The notes under the pieces are model-generated. The model did no database searches and was not told the origin of the DNA. It saw nothing but the letters and a program-made list of their open reading frames with translations. Of a stretch of 64,000 nt of DNA, positions 62,130-64,000 are shown in pieces (position 1 is the stretch's first letter; each line of letters opens with the position of its first letter). This DNA is from an uncultured Saprospiraceae bacterium. GTDB taxonomy: Bacteria > Bacteroidota > Bacteroidia > Chitinophagales > Saprospiraceae. Where the stretch lies: contig CALGLU010000052.1 in assembly GCA_937959275.1 (NCBI GenBank), positions 81,695 through 145,694 on the forward strand, given 5' to 3'. Made by a program: the position numbers and the translations under genes.

Positions 62130-63779
62130 TCACTTTTCAGTTTTTTCACAAAGCCAAGCCGAAAAAGCCTCTAATCCCAATGTATTTAGACATTTATCCT
62201 TTGACAAACCTCCTTTTCGGGCTGCATATACGCCATATTTAATGTCATGTATCCCTTCTTTGTTGTGCGCATCTGGATTTATAGAGATGCGAACACCTTT
62301 TTCTAACGCAAGTTCAATCCAGTGATAATCCATATCTAGCCTGTGTGGATTAGCATTTAACTCTATCACGACATCATTGGCTGCGCAAGCCTCAATAATT
62401 TTTCCATGATCGACCGGATATCCTTGTCTGGACAAGAGCAATCTACCTGTCATATGACCTAGCATTCTGACATATGGGTTTTCAATAGCTTTTATCAGTC
62501 TGGAAGTTGCTTTCTCCTCATCCATCTTCAATTGTGAATGAATGGATGCAATCACCAAATCAAATGAAGCTAGATCAACATCTTCATAATCCATTCGACC
62601 ATCATATAAAATATCACATTCAATCCCTTTGAATACCTTAAAGTCCGACAGGCTTTCGTTTACCGTATCGATTTCTCTATGCTGCATTGCGATGCGTTCT
62701 AGAGATAGTCCATTTGCATAAAAGGCTGATTTTGAATGATCTGTGATGACGATGTATTCATAACCTAATGATTGGCTGTACTCCGCCATCTCTTTGACAC
62801 TATATAAGCCATCACTATAGGTGGTATGGTTATGAATGACTCCTTTGATATCATCCTCTGTCACCAAACCTTTTGCAATATCGCCTATATCTTGAATAGA
62901 TTTATTAGGGTAATCTCTTAGTTCAGCGGGTATAAAGACAATATTATTCGCCTCAAAAACTTCAGACTCTGAACTAAAGCCTGTCGTTTTCTTCAGCTTA
63001 GTCCTTAATGTTGCAGCTATTTGTTCTCCCGAGCTTCTTAGAATCTGTTCGAGTATAATCTCTTCCGCATCTACTAGTTCGATCTGCACTGGTACACCGT
63101 GGATATGAATGCCATCATCTTCATAACTCAAGTCCTCCCCCATTTCTTCAACTAAAATGTCTTCAATCTCTTCTGTACATAAGATATTCAGCGCTGTGGA
63201 AATGATTGGCGCTCGCATACCGTACTCACCAACAAAAGCAATCTGAGCATCTGGATCGACGGCTTCAATGACTTTTTCAATTTCTTCTGCAACAGCCTCT
63301 ACGGTTGGGTATAAAAACTGGCCTTTGGCAGCTAGGAAAAAGTTGATCTGTTTGATAATATCGGCCTGGGTCTTTTCTCCAAATCCTTTTAATTCGATGA
63401 GTCTGTTTTCATTGCAAGCATAGAGAAGTTCACCGGGAGATTCGATTTCCATTTCTTGCCATATCGTTTTTACCTTTTTAGGTCCAAGTCCTTTAATTTT
63501 AAAAATTTCAATAACGCCCGGTGGTGTCATTTCAATATACCTCTCTAAGGTTTGCATCTGACCATTTTCGAGTAGCTCGGTTATCTTCCCTTGTATTGCT
63601 TTGCCGATGCCTCTAATCTCTCCATATACTTCGGGATCCATATCACTCAGCGGACTATCTAGCCTCCGCAATGCTTGATAGGCGGAGTAATACGACCTAA
63701 CCTTAAATGCATTCTCTCCGTGGAGTTCCATCAACTTGCCTAATAAGTTAAAACTGTTGGCTATTTCTCTATTTGTCAT
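62130..63779 (-). CDS. polX: PolX-family protein: HhH, degenerate polymerase domain and PHP phosphoesterase
   Basis: 549 residues. HhH-type motifs GIGKAIQGKI (57-66), GLGPKKVKTIW (97-107) and GFGEKTQADI (132-141) precede the polymerase X region. The expected nucleotidyltransferase motif (GSxRR with the Asp-x-Asp pair) reads GEYGMRAPIISTALNILC here, with no Asp pair, so the polymerase function is probably lost. The C-terminal PHP domain (from about 312) keeps IHNHTTYSDG (His316/His318), TDHSKSAFYANG (Asp347/His348), KGIECDIL, ASIHSQLK, LGHMTGR, ELNANPHRLD and NPDAHNKEGI, so metal-dependent exonuclease activity is likely. Probable base-excision repair nuclease. It lies beside the intron remnant at the window edge. 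Confidence 0.9.
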   Translation of the reverse strand: MTNREIANSFNLLGKLMELHGENAFKVRSYYSAYQALRRLDSPLSDMDPEVYGEIRGIGKAIQGKITELLENGQMQTLERYIEMTPPGVIEIFKIKGLGPKKVKTIWQEMEIESPGELLYACNENRLIELKGFGEKTQADIIKQINFFLAAKGQFLYPTVEAVAEEIEKVIEAVDPDAQIAFVGEYGMRAPIISTALNILCTEEIEDILVEEMGEDLSYEDDGIHIHGVPVQIELVDAEEIILEQILRSSGEQIAATLRTKLKKTTGFSSESEVFEANNIVFIPAELRDYPNKSIQDIGDIAKGLVTEDDIKGVIHNHTTYSDGLYSVKEMAEYSQSLGYEYIVITDHSKSAFYANGLSLERIAMQHREIDTVNESLSDFKVFKGIECDILYDGRMDYEDVDLASFDLVIASIHSQLKMDEEKATSRLIKAIENPYVRMLGHMTGRLLLSRQGYPVDHGKIIEACAANDVVIELNANPHRLDMDYHWIELALEKGVRISINPDAHNKEGIHDIKYGVYAARKGGLSKDKCLNTLGLEAFSAWLCEKTEK

Positions 63780-63863
63780 AAGTCCTATTCCAAGGTCGAT
63801 ATTACGAAAAATTGCTATTTGTTAATAGTTGTTGTCTATTGTTTATTTGATTTTGTCCAAATA

Positions 63864-64000
63864 ATCGAGTAGGAGAAACGAGCAATAATAAAATTGGTCG
63901 TTTCGTCCTCTCACACCACCCAGCGTACGCCTTACGTACTGGGCGGTTTCATTAATTTTGAACAATAATAAGCATACATATCGAATAGCCCAATGCTAGC
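63864..64000 (-). mobile_element. 3' end of a group II intron (domains V and VI), partial
   Basis: Read on the minus strand, 63916-63950 gives ACCGCCCAGTACGT...GTACGCTGGGTGGT, which folds as a short two-part stem (CCGCCCAG/CTGGGTGG with inner TACG pairing) like domain V with a CGC-type catalytic triad. The next sequence, TGTGAGAGGACGAAACGACC through TCGTTTCTCCTACTCGATT (63863-63915), forms a second stem (AGGA-c-GAAACGA with TCGTTTC-TCCT) like domain VI. Order, spacing and the CTCCTACTCGATT end match bacterial group II intron termini as I recall them. The 5' exon side and any reverse transcriptase lie right of the window. The 3' splice point would be near 63863-63866. Confidence 0.5.

Overview
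The window looks like part of a Bacteroidota chromosome, most likely of the Saprospirales type (inference). The signs are a type IX secretion C-terminal sorting domain, many Bacteroidetes-style lipoproteins with a Cys just after a short signal, TAnnTTTG promoter -7 elements (before yidC, the DUF4956 gene and the DUF1573 gene), several sulfatases, and protein families common in that group (MbnP-like, DUF2130, DUF4956/VTC/CotH, YfiT-type DinB, 3-coathanger-like domain). The DNA is AT-rich. I recognised no rRNA, tRNA, CRISPR array, prophage or complete insertion sequence.

Layout. 0-3.4 kb: yidC and gpsA. 3.4-6.3 kb: an array of small GTTGG hairpins, then two MbnP-like lipoproteins and an MbnH-like di-haem peroxidase. 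6.6-11.1 kb: DUF2130 protein, a PA14/OmpA protein, and a coiled-coil/PspA-like pair with a lipoprotein. 11.2-16.8 kb: a histidine kinase, a YfiT-like DinB protein, a PLDc_N-type membrane protein, a beta-propeller lipoprotein, a PhoD-like phosphatase and a Gfo/Idh/MocA oxidoreductase. 17-27.7 kb: lipoprotein RidA, an EstB-like serine hydrolase, three Cys-type sulfatases, a TPR histidine kinase and an outer-membrane barrel. 28-35 kb: a T9SS cargo protein with dockerin-like repeats, an unknown all-alpha protein, photolyase and a TPR lipoprotein. 35.3-40 kb: a tight four-gene operon (DUF4956, VTC/TTM, CotH with beta-helix, VTC/TTM). 40.3-44.5 kb: Spo0M-like protein, a small hypothetical, a CCG Fe-S protein with its membrane partner, and a phosphoribosyltransferase. 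45-53 kb: housekeeping genes (mtnA, a DAACS symporter, TlpA-like protein, GrpB-like protein, lipB, ilvE, rdgB). 53.4-57.7 kb: an EF-hand membrane protein, a fibre-like secreted protein overlapping a lysozyme-like/amidase fusion, and a lipoprotein. 58-61.2 kb: an operon of RraA-like aldolase, SDR, SSS symporter and a 41-residue membrane protein. 61.4-63.8 kb: a DUF1573 lipoprotein and PolX. The right edge carries what looks like the 3' end of a group II intron on the minus strand.

Gene-poor gaps are unusually rich in repeats: hairpin arrays, MITE-like elements with terminal inverted repeats (one pair supplies the stop codon of a kinase), tandem ~100-120 bp repeats with a TTGAACCACAT core, and 7-bp repeats that often begin at a stop codon.

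The most promising under-described systems are the DUF4956/VTC/CotH operon, the double MbnP plus MbnH module, the PspA/ESCRT-III-like membrane protein with its coiled-coil partner, and the small membrane protein behind the SSS symporter.
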